Shown piece by piece: positions 1 to 6,483 of a DNA stretch of 10,648 nt. A model generated the notes under the pieces. The model saw only the letters and a list, made by a program, of their open reading frames with translations, had not been told where the DNA came from and ran no database searches. The translations under genes were made by a program, and so were the position numbers. The stretch covers positions 1-10,648 of the forward strand of contig CAWVUB010000079.1 in the NCBI GenBank assembly GCA_963933065.1, read 5' to 3'. Position 1 is the stretch's first letter, and every line of letters starts with the position of its first letter. The stretch comes from UBA9410 sp963933065. GTDB taxonomy: Bacteria; Actinomycetota; Acidimicrobiia; Acidimicrobiales; MedAcidi-G1.

Positions 1-1163
1 GATCGCTCGGTTACCTCCGACAGGTCGACCCCCCACCCGGGGAGGTCCTCGTAGATCGGTGTGGCCCGGTGCAGGACCGACTGGTGATACGGCAGCTGGT
101 CGTGGCGCTCTCCATCGGCCTCGTAAGCCACACAGACCCGGATGGTCTCAAGTTGGTCGAGTACGTCGAGCTTCGTGATGGCCAGCTCGGAAAGCGAGTT
201 GACACGGGCCGCATACCTAAGCATGACGGCATCGAGCCACCCAGGACGGCGACGGCGACCGGTGTTGGTGCCGTACTCGTGGCCCACGTCCACAAAATGG
301 TCGCCAATTTCGTCGAACAGTTCAGTGGGGAATGGGCCAGCACCCACACGGGTGACGTAAGCCTTAGCAATGCCGACGACCCGGTCGATGTCACGCGGTC
401 CGATGCCAGCTCCGGTGCAGGCTCCACCGGCTATCGGATTTGACGAGGTCACAAAAGGGTACGTTCCGTGATCGACGTCCAGAAAGGTGGCCTGGGCGCC
501 CTCCATGAGAATCCGGCCGCCTCCGTCCAACTCGTCATGGACGAGTCCAACAGCATCGCAGATATGTGGGATCAGCCGAGGGGCGCACTGACCCAAGTAC
601 TCCTCAGCCACCTCATCGGCGTCGACAGGCAGGCGGTTGAAGACGCGGGTCAGGACCTTGTTGGTGTATTCCAGAGCGGCCCGCAGCTTCTCGCGGAAAA
701 TCTTCTCGTCGAGAAGGTCTTGGACGCGGATGCCGACACGCATGGAACGGTCGGCGTACGCCGGCCCGATCCCACGCTTGGTAGTACCTAACTTATTCTT
801 ACCTAGGTGGCGCTCGTGGAGAGCGTCAAGTTCCTGGTGATACGGGAGAATTAGATGGGCGTTACCGCTAAGGCGCAAGTTGGAAGTCGACACGCCGCGA
901 GATTCGAGCATGTCCATCTCGGCTAGCAGGACACGCGGGTCAACCACCACGCCGTTGCCAATGACTGGCGTGACGTGGGGATAGAGAACTCCACTGGGGA
1001 CAAGCTGCAGGGCGAAGGACTCTCCATCAACCACCAGCGTGTGGCCAGCGTTATGGCCGCCCTGGTAACGGACGACCATTGACATGTCACCAGCAAGGAG
1101 ATCGGTGAACTTGCCTTTGCCCTCGTCGCCCCACTGCGTCCCAACGACAACGGTCGCGGGCAC
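1..1163 (-). CDS. purA: Adenylosuccinate synthetase PurA (C-terminus cut by window edge)
   Basis: This enzyme makes adenylosuccinate from IMP, aspartate and GTP, the first committed step of AMP synthesis in the cytosol. I read 387 codons with no stop before the left edge; the family is usually about 430 residues, so roughly 40 C-terminal residues are missing. Visible motifs: WGDEGKGK at residues 11-18 (GTP-binding P-loop, catalytic Asp13), QGGHNAGHT at 34-42 (catalytic His41), GTTKRGIGPAY at about 126-136, then the DVDHGTYPFVTSSN block and TGRRRRPGW. The start is GTG at 1163, giving MPATVVVGTQWGDE, with a GGAGAGGT ribosome binding site just upstream. It lies 283 bp downstream of hspR on the same strand and has its own promoter candidate, so it is probably transcribed separately. 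The assignment is very secure; only the C-terminus is unseen. Confidence 0.97.
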   Translation of the reverse strand, partial: MPATVVVGTQWGDEGKGKFTDLLAGDMSMVVRYQGGHNAGHTLVVDGESFALQLVPSGVLYPHVTPVIGNGVVVDPRVLLAEMDMLESRGVSTSNLRLSGNAHLILPYHQELDALHERHLGKNKLGTTKRGIGPAYADRSMRVGIRVQDLLDEKIFREKLRAALEYTNKVLTRVFNRLPVDADEVAEEYLGQCAPRLIPHICDAVGLVHDELDGGGRILMEGAQATFLDVDHGTYPFVTSSNPIAGGACTGAGIGPRDIDRVVGIAKAYVTRVGAGPFPTELFDEIGDHFVDVGHEYGTNTGRRRRPGWLDAVMLRYAARVNSLSELAITKLDVLDQLETIRVCVAYEADGERHDQLPYHQSVLHRATPIYEDLPGWGVDLSEVTER

Positions 1164-1190
1164 GGCACCTCTCCTAGATCGGGTCCCTTA

Positions 1191-1262
1191 CAAACAGATT
1201 CTAGCATCCAAGAACTCCAGAGCTCCGGTGCTTTTGGTTGCCAACACAAACCAGTCTGTTTG
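1191..1262. repeat. Inverted repeat CAAACAGA / TCTGTTTG around the purA promoter
   Basis: CAAACAGA (1191-1198) and TCTGTTTG (1255-1262) are perfect 8-bp inverted arms 56 bp apart. A further CAAAC at 1247-1251 forms a close 5-bp inverted pair with GTTTG at 1258-1262. The left arm abuts the proposed purA -10. The arrangement could be a looping operator for a purine or other regulator, but no known consensus is recognised and chance cannot be excluded. Confidence 0.3.
1198..1206 (-). promoter_or_regulatory. Candidate purA extended -10 element (TGCTAGAAT)
   Basis: On the minus strand TGC-TAGAAT matches an extended -10 (TGn followed by TAnnnT, 5 of 6 to TATAAT). It would start transcription near 1190, leaving a leader of about 27 nt that holds the purA GGAGAGGT site. 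I see no good -35 at 16-18 bp, which is tolerable for an extended -10. The position fits; the element itself is an inference. Confidence 0.35.
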
Positions 1263-1310
1263 GTGATTCTGCACGCAAAACATGCATGGTCGCCAGTTTC
1301 CCCAACCACC

Positions 1311-1360
1311 TGTGGACAACCTCTGGTAGTCAGTGGGGATAAGGGCTTCGCTGTGGACTG
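1311..1360 (+). promoter_or_regulatory. Cluster of three DnaA-box-like 9-mers
   Basis: TGTGGACAA (1311-1319) is the exact reverse complement of TTGTCCACA, the form favoured in high-GC actinobacteria. TGGGGATAA (1334-1342) differs from TGTGGATAA at one base, and TGTGGACTG (1352-1360) keeps the TGTGGA core. All three have the same orientation within 50 bp of the non-coding hspR-purA gap. No dnaA or dnaN is present, so this is a candidate DnaA-binding or regulatory cluster rather than a called origin. Confidence 0.35.
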
Positions 1361-1411
1361 GACCAACCGCTAAATGGGTTCAGACAAGTGGTACTCGCCT
1401 CTATCTAGGTT

Positions 1412-1431
1412 CAGTTCAATTTCAGGAACTG
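1412..1431 (-). terminator. Weak hairpin just downstream of hspR
   Basis: Perfect 6-bp arms CAGTTC and GAACTG are separated by 8 nt, 16 nt after the hspR stop codon in the direction of transcription. No U-tract follows, so it is at best a weak or assisted terminator; it could equally be a protein-binding dyad. Its place at the end of the dnaK operon is the main support. Confidence 0.22.
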
Positions 1432-1446
1432 TTAAGAAAGCGCAGG

Positions 1447-1839
1447 TCAGCGGGTCCGAGGACCCCGGTAGATGGTGACACTCTGCTTAACCGGAACCAA
1501 ATCGCGACGATACTGACGGTGCACGGCAGCCACCGCCTGATCACCTTCAGACTGAGTGGTAACCAGATCAGCCTCAAGACGGACCACCTCGGCTTCAAGA
1601 GACAAGACACGCTTTACTCCAGCGAGGTTCAGTCCCTCCTCAGTGAGTTGGGCGATCCTCATTAGCAGAGCAATATCGGCCTCGCTATAGCGACGATTTC
1701 CTCCGGTCGTGCGGGCTGGATCCACTAGACCGCGGCGCTCGTAGATGCGCAGGGTCTGTGGGTGCATACCCGCCAACTCGGCGGCTACCGAGATGACGTA
1801 AACAGCCTGATTGGGTCTAGGGCGGGGCAGGGAACTCAT
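1447..1839 (-). CDS. hspR: Heat-shock repressor HspR (MerR family)
   Basis: HspR represses the dnaK operon, classically by binding HAIR operators (CTTGAGT-N7-ACTCAAG), with DnaK acting as co-repressor in Streptomyces. The 130-residue protein begins with a short basic tail. A MerR-type winged helix-turn-helix follows at about residues 13-55 (AAELAGMHPQTLRIYERRGL, then the RTTGGNRRYSEADI wing), then a helical region with LTEEGLNLAGVKRVL, and a charged coiled-coil-like segment at about 80-110. No ligand-binding domain is present, as expected for HspR. The ATG overlaps the dnaJ stop codon (ATGA), so it is translationally coupled as the last gene of dnaK-grpE-dnaJ-hspR. This makes a negative feedback loop, and a matching operator candidate lies upstream of dnaK. 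Confidence 0.95.
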   Translation of the reverse strand: MSSLPRPRPNQAVYVISVAAELAGMHPQTLRIYERRGLVDPARTTGGNRRYSEADIALLMRIAQLTEEGLNLAGVKRVLSLEAEVVRLEADLVTTQSEGDQAVAAVHRQYRRDLVPVKQSVTIYRGPRTR

Positions 1840-2915
1840 GGGGTCTCTTCGACGAGTCTGTCAGATGAAGAATCAAGTGTCATTACTTGGGCTAGCGCTT
1901 CGACTGCCTCACGTTCAGGCTCCGTCAAATTGATGGGTACATGGACCTCCATGCTGGCCAGAAGGTCGCCGTTCCCACCACGAACCGGCACACCTCGTTT
2001 CTTGACCCGAAAGGTCTGTCCGCTTCGGGTGCCCGCTGGTACCTTTACCGTCACTGTTCCACCATCTAACAGTGGCACCTCAATCTCGGCACCCAGCACC
2101 GCTTGGGGGTAACTCACTGGGACAGACACAGTGAGGTTCCGGCCGCTCCGCCCGAACCGGGTATGCGGCTCAACAACTACTACGACAAACAGGTCACCAT
2201 CAGGTCCGCCCCGCCCCGGTTCACCTCGACCCTTCAAGCGAATACGTTGGCCGTCGTCAACACCAGCTGGAATGCGAACCTTCACCTCCCGAGGGCGACG
2301 CTCGGTGCCTCCCCCTTGGCATGATCCACATGGCTCGTCAATGCGTCGGCCCCGCCCGGCACACGAATCACACGGCCGGCTGAAAGAAAACGGCCCCTGA
2401 TCTTCCGCCTGGACACCACGCCCACCGCAAGCCTCGCAGGGAACCGGTCGGGTTCCCGGTCGAGCACCGCTGCCCGAACAGGCGACGCAACCAGCATCGC
2501 TAACTAGGTGAACCGACGTGGTCACACCGTTCACCGCGTCAATGAACGAGAGAGTGAGTCGGGTTTCCAAGTCGGTACCGCGCCGACTCCGCCCCTGACC
2601 GCCACCGAACATCCCTCCGAATAGATCGCCTAGATCAAAGCCGCTAGTACCCGAGCCAGCACCTGGACCTGCCATCGGACCCATCTGACGAACCTGGTCG
2701 TACTCAGCCCTCTTGGATTCATCTCCCAAGACGTCATAGGCCGCCGAGACCTCCTTGAATCGGGTTTCAGCAGCATCGTCACCGGGGTTGGCATCTGGGT
2801 GCAACTGGCGGGCTAGCTTCCGATAGCACTTCGTAATATCTTTAGCCGTGGCCTTCTTTGGAACGCCGAGCGCGGCGTAGTAGTCCTTCTCAAACCATTC
2901 ACGCTGTGCGGTCAT
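1836..2915 (-). CDS. dnaJ: Co-chaperone DnaJ (Hsp40, type I)
   Basis: DnaJ delivers unfolded clients to DnaK and stimulates its ATPase in the cytosol. All type I parts are present in 359 residues: J domain at about 10-76 with HPD at 39-41; a Gly/Phe-rich stretch at about 80-110 (FDLGDLFGGMFGGG); four zinc-binding CxxCxGxG repeats starting at C143, C160, C182 and C196; and the C-terminal beta domains with VPVSYPQAVLGAEIEVP. The opening (TAQREWFEKDYYAALGV) resembles actinobacterial DnaJ1, the copy normally found in hspR operons. ATG at 2915 has a GAGG-type ribosome binding site; the gene begins 30 bp after grpE and overlaps hspR by 4 bp. Nothing is truncated. Confidence 0.97.
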   Translation of the reverse strand: MTAQREWFEKDYYAALGVPKKATAKDITKCYRKLARQLHPDANPGDDAAETRFKEVSAAYDVLGDESKRAEYDQVRQMGPMAGPGAGSGTSGFDLGDLFGGMFGGGQGRSRRGTDLETRLTLSFIDAVNGVTTSVHLVSDAGCVACSGSGARPGTRPVPCEACGGRGVQAEDQGPFSFSRPCDSCAGRGRRIDEPCGSCQGGGTERRPREVKVRIPAGVDDGQRIRLKGRGEPGRGGPDGDLFVVVVVEPHTRFGRSGRNLTVSVPVSYPQAVLGAEIEVPLLDGGTVTVKVPAGTRSGQTFRVKKRGVPVRGGNGDLLASMEVHVPINLTEPEREAVEALAQVMTLDSSSDRLVEETP

Positions 2916-2945
2916 AACGGGCGCCTCGTCTAGATCAAGTTGGGT

Positions 2946-3575
2946 TCAGCCCCGAACCCGGACCATGGCCGGCCGCAACACGCGACCACCCCAGGCGTAG
3001 CCACGTCGAAGGACCTCAATGACCACCTGCCCGGTGTCATCACCGTCGCCGGCTGGCTCATGGAGGACAGCTTCGTGTCGATTGGGATCAAACGGTTGGT
3101 CGACCGGATCAAGAACTTCGAGACCATCTGACTCCAACACCTGAACTAATGAAGTCCGGATGGGGGCTACATCGTGTGCACTGTGTTCGAGCGCAAGATC
3201 ACAGGCGTCGAACACCGGCAGTAGTTTCTCCACCAAGTCGCCACGGACCCGACCACCGATTTCGATGGTCCGTCGATCAGCCTGCTTTCGATAGTTAGCA
3301 AACTCGGCTGTTACCCGCTGCAGGTCCAGCAGGTACCCGTCTCGCTCGGCCTCCAACACCGCCATCACATCCAAGATGGGGTCCTCGGCTCCGCCATTCT
3401 CCGTGGAGTTCTCGTCGTGTTCCGGATCGAGAACCTCGGAAATTAATTCGTTGTCATCACCAACCGTCAACGGTGCACCGTCGAGCAGCGCCCCGGAGAC
3501 ATCGGTGGAGGGATCGGAGATCGACGGTTCGGTGGGCACCTCAGGGGTCGGTTCCCCAGGGGTCGGGTTGCTCAC
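2946..3575 (-). CDS. grpE: Nucleotide exchange factor GrpE
   Basis: GrpE releases ADP from DnaK and so resets the chaperone cycle. The protein has 209 residues. The first 65 or so are acidic and rich in Pro, Ser and Thr, probably disordered. A long coiled coil follows at about 67-130 (VLEAERDGYLLDLQRVTAEF, FANYRKQADRR). The C-terminal beta-wing carries the family signature RRGYAWGGRVLRPAMVRV at about 190-207, with FDPNRHEAV before it. The start is a GTG whose bases overlap the dnaK stop codon (GTGA, 4-bp overlap), so translation is coupled to dnaK; there is no better start nearby. The disordered N-terminus is long, as is usual in actinobacterial GrpE. Confidence 0.96.
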   Translation of the reverse strand: MSNPTPGEPTPEVPTEPSISDPSTDVSGALLDGAPLTVGDDNELISEVLDPEHDENSTENGGAEDPILDVMAVLEAERDGYLLDLQRVTAEFANYRKQADRRTIEIGGRVRGDLVEKLLPVFDACDLALEHSAHDVAPIRTSLVQVLESDGLEVLDPVDQPFDPNRHEAVLHEPAGDGDDTGQVVIEVLRRGYAWGGRVLRPAMVRVRG

Positions 3576-5389
3576 GATTCGTCGACGATCTCCGCGTCAA
3601 CCACGTCGTCGTCGGACTCGCCGGCTTCACCTTCGGTCGCCGCCGACTCAGCCTGCGCAGCCTCGTACAAGCGCTGACCAAACTCCTGGCTAGCCGCCAT
3701 AAGAGCCTCTGTGGCCGAACCAATGGCCTCAATATCCTCATCACCCAGAGCCTTTTTCAACTCCTCGAGTTTCTCAGTGACGTTGGTGGTCTCTTCTTCA
3801 GTCAACTGATCACCCTGATCAGCTAGCAACTTTTCAGTCTGGTAAACGAGGTTGTCGGCTGTGTTGCGCACTTCGGCTTGTTCTCTGCGTTGCTTGTCCT
3901 CATCAGCGTGCGCCTCAGCGTCATGCACCATCTGGTCTATGACATCCTTATCGAGCGAAGACTGGCCAGTGATGGTCATCGACTGCTCATTATCAGTCGC
4001 CCGATCCTTCGCCGATACGTGAACAATGCCATTGGCATCGATATCAAATGTGACCTCGATCTGGGGAGTACCTCGAGGTGCTGGCGGCAGGTCAACCAGT
4101 TGAAACTTTCCCAGGGTCTTGTTGAACTGTGACATCTCGCGTTCACCCTGCAAGACGTGGATCTCAACAGATGGTTGGCCGTCCTCAGCGGTAGTGAACA
4201 CCTCGGACCGCTGGATCGGGATAGTCGTATTTCTTTCGATAAGACGGGTCATAACACCACCCTTGGTCTCGATGCCGAGCGAGAGCGGGGTGACGTCTAG
4301 TAGGAGTACGTCCTTAACTTCACCAACCAGCACTCCGGCTTGGACAGCAGCGCCAACGGCCACCACCTCGTCTGGGTTGACGTTCTTGGAAGGCTCGCGG
4401 CCGGCAATTTCCTGGGCGAGCTCGACCACGGCGGGCATCCGAGTAGAGCCGCCAACAAGGATTACGTGGTCAACCTCGCCCTTGGATAGTCCGGCGTCCT
4501 TGACGGCCTGTTCAAACGGTGACCGGCATCGTGCCAAGAGGTCAGCGGTGAGCTCCTGGAATTTCGCCCGGGTGAGGGTGTAGTCAAGGTGCAAGGGACC
4601 CGAGTCTGTTGCCGTGACAAACGGCAAGTTAATCTGGGTCTGCTGGACCTGAGAGAGCTCGATCTTGGCCTTTTCAGCAGCCTCTTTGAGCCGCTGGGTG
4701 GCCATGGCATCGCCACCTAGGTCTACGCCATGGTCATTGCGAAACGAGGTCACGAGCCATTCAATGACTGCCTCGTCCCAATCATCCCCACCAAGCTTGG
4801 TATCACCGTGGGTGGCCTTCACCTCAAAGACCCCATCGCCAATCTCAAGGACCGACACGTCGAACGTCCCACCACCAAGGTCGAAGACGAGGATGGTCTG
4901 ATCTGATTCGTCCTTGTCGAGACCGTAGGCCAGCGCCGCAGCCGTAGGTTCGTTGATGATTCGCAGAACTTCGAGGCCGGCGATCTGGCCCGCCTCCTTG
5001 GTGGCAGTGCGCTGGGCGTCGTCAAAGTAGGCGGGTACGGTGATGACAGCCTGGTCAACACTGGTACCCAGGTAGGCCTCGGCATCACGCTTGAGCTTCT
5101 GGAGTGTTCGAGCCGATATTTCTTGGGCTGTGTAGTCCTTGTCGTCGATATCTTGAGCCCAGTTGGTGCCCATGTGGCGCTTAACAGAGCGGATAGTGCG
5201 GCCAGGGTTAGTGATGGCCTGTCGCTTAGCAACCTCGCCAACAAGGACCTCGCCATCTTTGGCGAAGGCCACAACCGACGGGGTGGTACGCGAGCCCTCA
5301 GCATTGGCGATGACGACAGGGTCGCCACCTTCAAGAACGCTGACAACCGAGTTGGTGGTTCCGAGATCGATACCCACAGCCTTACCCAT
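3572..5389 (-). CDS. dnaK: Chaperone DnaK (Hsp70)
   Basis: DnaK is the ATP-driven Hsp70 chaperone of the cytosol and first gene of the dnaK-grpE-dnaJ-hspR operon. In 605 residues I see GIDLGTTNSVV at 6-16 (Hsp70 signature 1 region), VFDLGGGTFDVSVL at 168-181 (signature 2), VILVGGSTRMPAV at 309-321 (signature 3), the interdomain linker VLLLDVTPLSLG near 361-372, a substrate-binding beta domain to about 480, a helical lid, and an acidic tail ending DAEIVDES. The length and compact N-terminal domain match the Gram-positive/actinobacterial form, which lacks the proteobacterial insertion. ATG at 5389 has an AGGAG ribosome binding site 8 nt upstream (complement at 5398-5402). Regulation is probably by HspR at the operator around 5543-5584. 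Confidence 0.98.
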   Translation of the reverse strand: MGKAVGIDLGTTNSVVSVLEGGDPVVIANAEGSRTTPSVVAFAKDGEVLVGEVAKRQAITNPGRTIRSVKRHMGTNWAQDIDDKDYTAQEISARTLQKLKRDAEAYLGTSVDQAVITVPAYFDDAQRTATKEAGQIAGLEVLRIINEPTAAALAYGLDKDESDQTILVFDLGGGTFDVSVLEIGDGVFEVKATHGDTKLGGDDWDEAVIEWLVTSFRNDHGVDLGGDAMATQRLKEAAEKAKIELSQVQQTQINLPFVTATDSGPLHLDYTLTRAKFQELTADLLARCRSPFEQAVKDAGLSKGEVDHVILVGGSTRMPAVVELAQEIAGREPSKNVNPDEVVAVGAAVQAGVLVGEVKDVLLLDVTPLSLGIETKGGVMTRLIERNTTIPIQRSEVFTTAEDGQPSVEIHVLQGEREMSQFNKTLGKFQLVDLPPAPRGTPQIEVTFDIDANGIVHVSAKDRATDNEQSMTITGQSSLDKDVIDQMVHDAEAHADEDKQRREQAEVRNTADNLVYQTEKLLADQGDQLTEEETTNVTEKLEELKKALGDEDIEAIGSATEALMAASQEFGQRLYEAAQAESAATEGEAGESDDDVVDAEIVDES

Positions 5390-5460
5390 GATTAATGCTC
5401 CTGTTTTTCCTGTTGCGTCCTACCAGAGGGTTCTCTGGAGAAGATCAAGGCGGATGGGCC

Positions 5461-5501
5461 CCGTCGGACCGGATTGGGGGGAAAATTCCCGGAACCGACG
5501 G
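5461..5501 (-). promoter_or_regulatory. Two-part hairpin in the dnaK leader RNA
   Basis: Perfect 7-bp arms CCGTCGG (5461-5467) and CCGACGG (5495-5501) enclose a second CCGG/CCGG pair (5469-5472 with 5489-5492) across a small internal bulge. The stem has 11 G+C-rich pairs around a 16-nt loop containing a C-run in the dnaK mRNA. It lies in the roughly 140-nt leader between the proposed transcription start and dnaK. It does not cover the ribosome binding site directly, so a role in mRNA stability or attenuation is as likely as temperature sensing. The dyad is seen; any role is inferred. Confidence 0.4.
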
Positions 5502-5538
5502 TGCAGGCTATAGAATGCCTACTAAAGCACCATCTTTT

Positions 5539-5567
5539 ATTATATAGAGACACTCTATTAAGTTGAG
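5539..5567 (-). promoter_or_regulatory. dnaK promoter (-10 TATAAT)
   Basis: On the minus strand a perfect TATAAT lies at 5544-5539. With a 17-bp spacer the -35 would be CTCAAC at 5567-5562, a poor match to TTGACA. The expected start point is near 5532, giving a leader of about 140 nt. The weak -35 is buried in the inverted-repeat operator, a layout suited to repression by HspR. The -10 is convincing; the -35 is set by spacing only. Confidence 0.55.
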
Positions 5568-5577
5568 TCGCTCTATA
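5543..5577. repeat. 35-bp interrupted palindrome with CIRCE-like core
   Basis: The symmetric layout is TATAGAG-N2-ACTC-N9-GAGT-N2-CTCTATA, with outer arms at 5543-5549 and 5571-5577. The core CACTC-N9-GAGT (5551-5568) has the spacing and inner bases of CIRCE (TTAGCACTC-N9-GAGTGCTAA), but the outer four bases of each CIRCE arm do not match. A second inverted pair, ATAGAG-ACA-CTCTAT, occupies 5544-5558, so CTCTAT or its complement occurs three times. It overlaps both the dnaK -10 and the HAIR-like site. Confidence 0.5.
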
Positions 5578-5584
5578 GCAACTT
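5560..5584. promoter_or_regulatory. HAIR-like HspR operator upstream of dnaK
   Basis: AAGTTG (5560-5565) and CAACTT (5579-5584) are perfect 6-bp arms 13 bp apart. Within them TTGAGT-N7-TAGCAA keeps the exact HAIR spacing (consensus CTTGAGT-N7-ACTCAAG): the left half matches 6 of 6 core bases and the right half 3 of 6. It overlaps the proposed dnaK -35. With hspR as last gene of the operon this is the best HspR site in the window, although one half is degenerate. Confidence 0.5.
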
Positions 5585-5622
5585 CTGATCAATAATTTTC
5601 GCACCTTGCTGAAAACTCATCC

Positions 5623-5636
5623 GATACTGTGACCCA
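5623..5636 (+). promoter_or_regulatory. Candidate gpmA -10, probably leaderless start
   Basis: GATACT at 5623-5628 (4 of 6 to TATAAT) ends 8 nt before the gpmA ATG, and no purine-rich ribosome binding site is present in between. Transcription would start at or within a base of the ATG, as in the leaderless mRNAs common in actinobacteria. No clear -35 is seen. Confidence 0.3.
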
Positions 5637-6380
5637 ATGCCTACGTTAATCTTGCTTCGCCATGGCCAAAGCACATGGAATGCCAGTAATCAGTTCACTG
5701 GTTGGTACGACTGTGAGTTGACTCCACAAGGGGAGGCCGAAGCGGTGAGCGGCGCCCGGCTACTGGCCGACTCGGGCATCTTCCCTGATGTGGTGCACAC
5801 CTCTCTACAGGTCCGGGCTATCCGCACTGCCGAACTAACTCTGGCCGAACTCGGACGGTCTTGGATTTCGGTTCGCCGCGACTGGCGTCTGAACGAACGC
5901 CACTATGGCGACCTCACGGGTCTTGACAAGGCTGATACCCGGGAACGCCACGGAGCCAAACAACTCCAGGAATGGCGACGTGGTTACGCCACCCCTCCAC
6001 CCCCAATCACTGAGGACAATCCGTTCAATCCCAATAACGACATTCGCTACGCCCACATCGAGCCGCCACTGGCTGAATGCCTGGCTGACGTTGTAGTCCG
6101 AGTGCGTTCCTACTGGGAAGATTTCGTTGCCGCCGACCTAGTAGCCGGGCAAACGGTGCTGCTGGTCGCTCACGGCAACAGCCTCCGGGCCCTCTGCAAG
6201 GAACTAGATCGAATCTCCGACGAAGACATTGCAGACCTGAATATCCCAACGGGAACACCACTGCACTACGAACTAGACGACGATCTCCGACCGCGGGAAA
6301 CAATGGCCGTTCTGGAGCGCTCGCTAGATCCAGTGACAGCAAAGGCCGCCGCCGAAGCCGTCGCCCGCCAGGCTGACTGA
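5637..6380 (+). CDS. gpmA: 2,3-bisphosphoglycerate-dependent phosphoglycerate mutase
   Basis: This cytosolic enzyme interconverts 3- and 2-phosphoglycerate in glycolysis and gluconeogenesis, passing a phosphate through an active-site histidine. The 247-residue product has the usual length. LLRHGQSTWNASNQFTGWYD starts at residue 6, with phosphorylated His9 in the RHG motif. Next come VHTSLQVRAIRT, RLNERHYGDLTGLDKADT with the proton-donor Glu, RRGYATPPPP, LLVAHGNSLRAL with the second catalytic His near 180, and ISDEDIADLNIPTGTPLHYEL. ATG at 5637 places the RHG motif at the normal distance from the N-terminus. There is no Shine-Dalgarno site, so it may be leaderless. It is divergent from dnaK and 103 bp upstream of the etfD-like gene. 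Distinction from other histidine phosphatases is clear from the full set of motifs. Confidence 0.96.
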   Translation: MPTLILLRHGQSTWNASNQFTGWYDCELTPQGEAEAVSGARLLADSGIFPDVVHTSLQVRAIRTAELTLAELGRSWISVRRDWRLNERHYGDLTGLDKADTRERHGAKQLQEWRRGYATPPPPITEDNPFNPNNDIRYAHIEPPLAECLADVVVRVRSYWEDFVAADLVAGQTVLLVAHGNSLRALCKELDRISDEDIADLNIPTGTPLHYELDDDLRPRETMAVLERSLDPVTAKAAAEAVARQAD

Positions 6381-6383
6381 CTT

Positions 6384-6410
6384 GGGACGGGATCAGGATC
6401 GTGTCCCTGA
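6384..6410 (+). terminator. Possible weak terminator after gpmA
   Basis: GGGAC (6384-6388) pairs with GTCCC (6403-6407), and a competing TCAGG/CCTGA hairpin spans 6393-6410. No U-run follows. The position, just past the gpmA stop, is the only support, so read-through into the next gene is possible. Confidence 0.2.
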
Positions 6411-6456
6411 CGCCGCTTGACCCAACGGAATGCTCGTCTGGAGGTAACTAGGGGCA

Positions 6457-6474
6457 ACTACCGACCGGTAGTCT
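6457..6474 (+). promoter_or_regulatory. Palindrome overlapping the likely etfD -10
   Basis: ACTACCG-AC-CGGTAGT (6457-6472) is a perfect 7-bp inverted repeat with a 2-bp centre, ending 11 bp before the GTG start. TAGTCT at 6469-6474 fits a TAnnnT -10 box whose start point would fall at about the GTG, again suggesting a leaderless mRNA. A repressor at this dyad would block the -10. The symmetry is seen; operator and promoter roles are inferred. A TTGACC at 6417-6422 is too far away to be its -35. Confidence 0.4.
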
Positions 6475-6483
6475 CAGATCCAA

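Noticed and set aside
923..1366. Minus-strand 147-codon frame overlapping the purA start
   Set aside because: It is in the wrong frame against purA, whose N-terminal motifs are unmistakable.
1164..1446. Replication origin (oriC) in the hspR-purA gap
   Set aside because: There are only three DnaA-box-like sites, no AT-rich unwinding element, and no dnaA, dnaN or other origin-associated gene nearby.
1333..1665. Plus-strand open frame spanning the hspR-purA gap into hspR
   Set aside because: It runs antisense through hspR, has no recognisable motif, and its start lies within the DnaA-box-like cluster.
4119..4583. 154-codon open frame on the plus strand inside dnaK
   Set aside because: It is antisense to a clearly conserved part of dnaK, has low-complexity Ser/Thr/Pro-rich composition and no ribosome binding site; it is a shadow of GC-rich codon usage.
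6430..6447. Five-codon mini-ORF (MLVWR) upstream of the etfD-like gene
   Set aside because: It has no ribosome binding site or attenuator structure, and such mini-ORFs are expected by chance.
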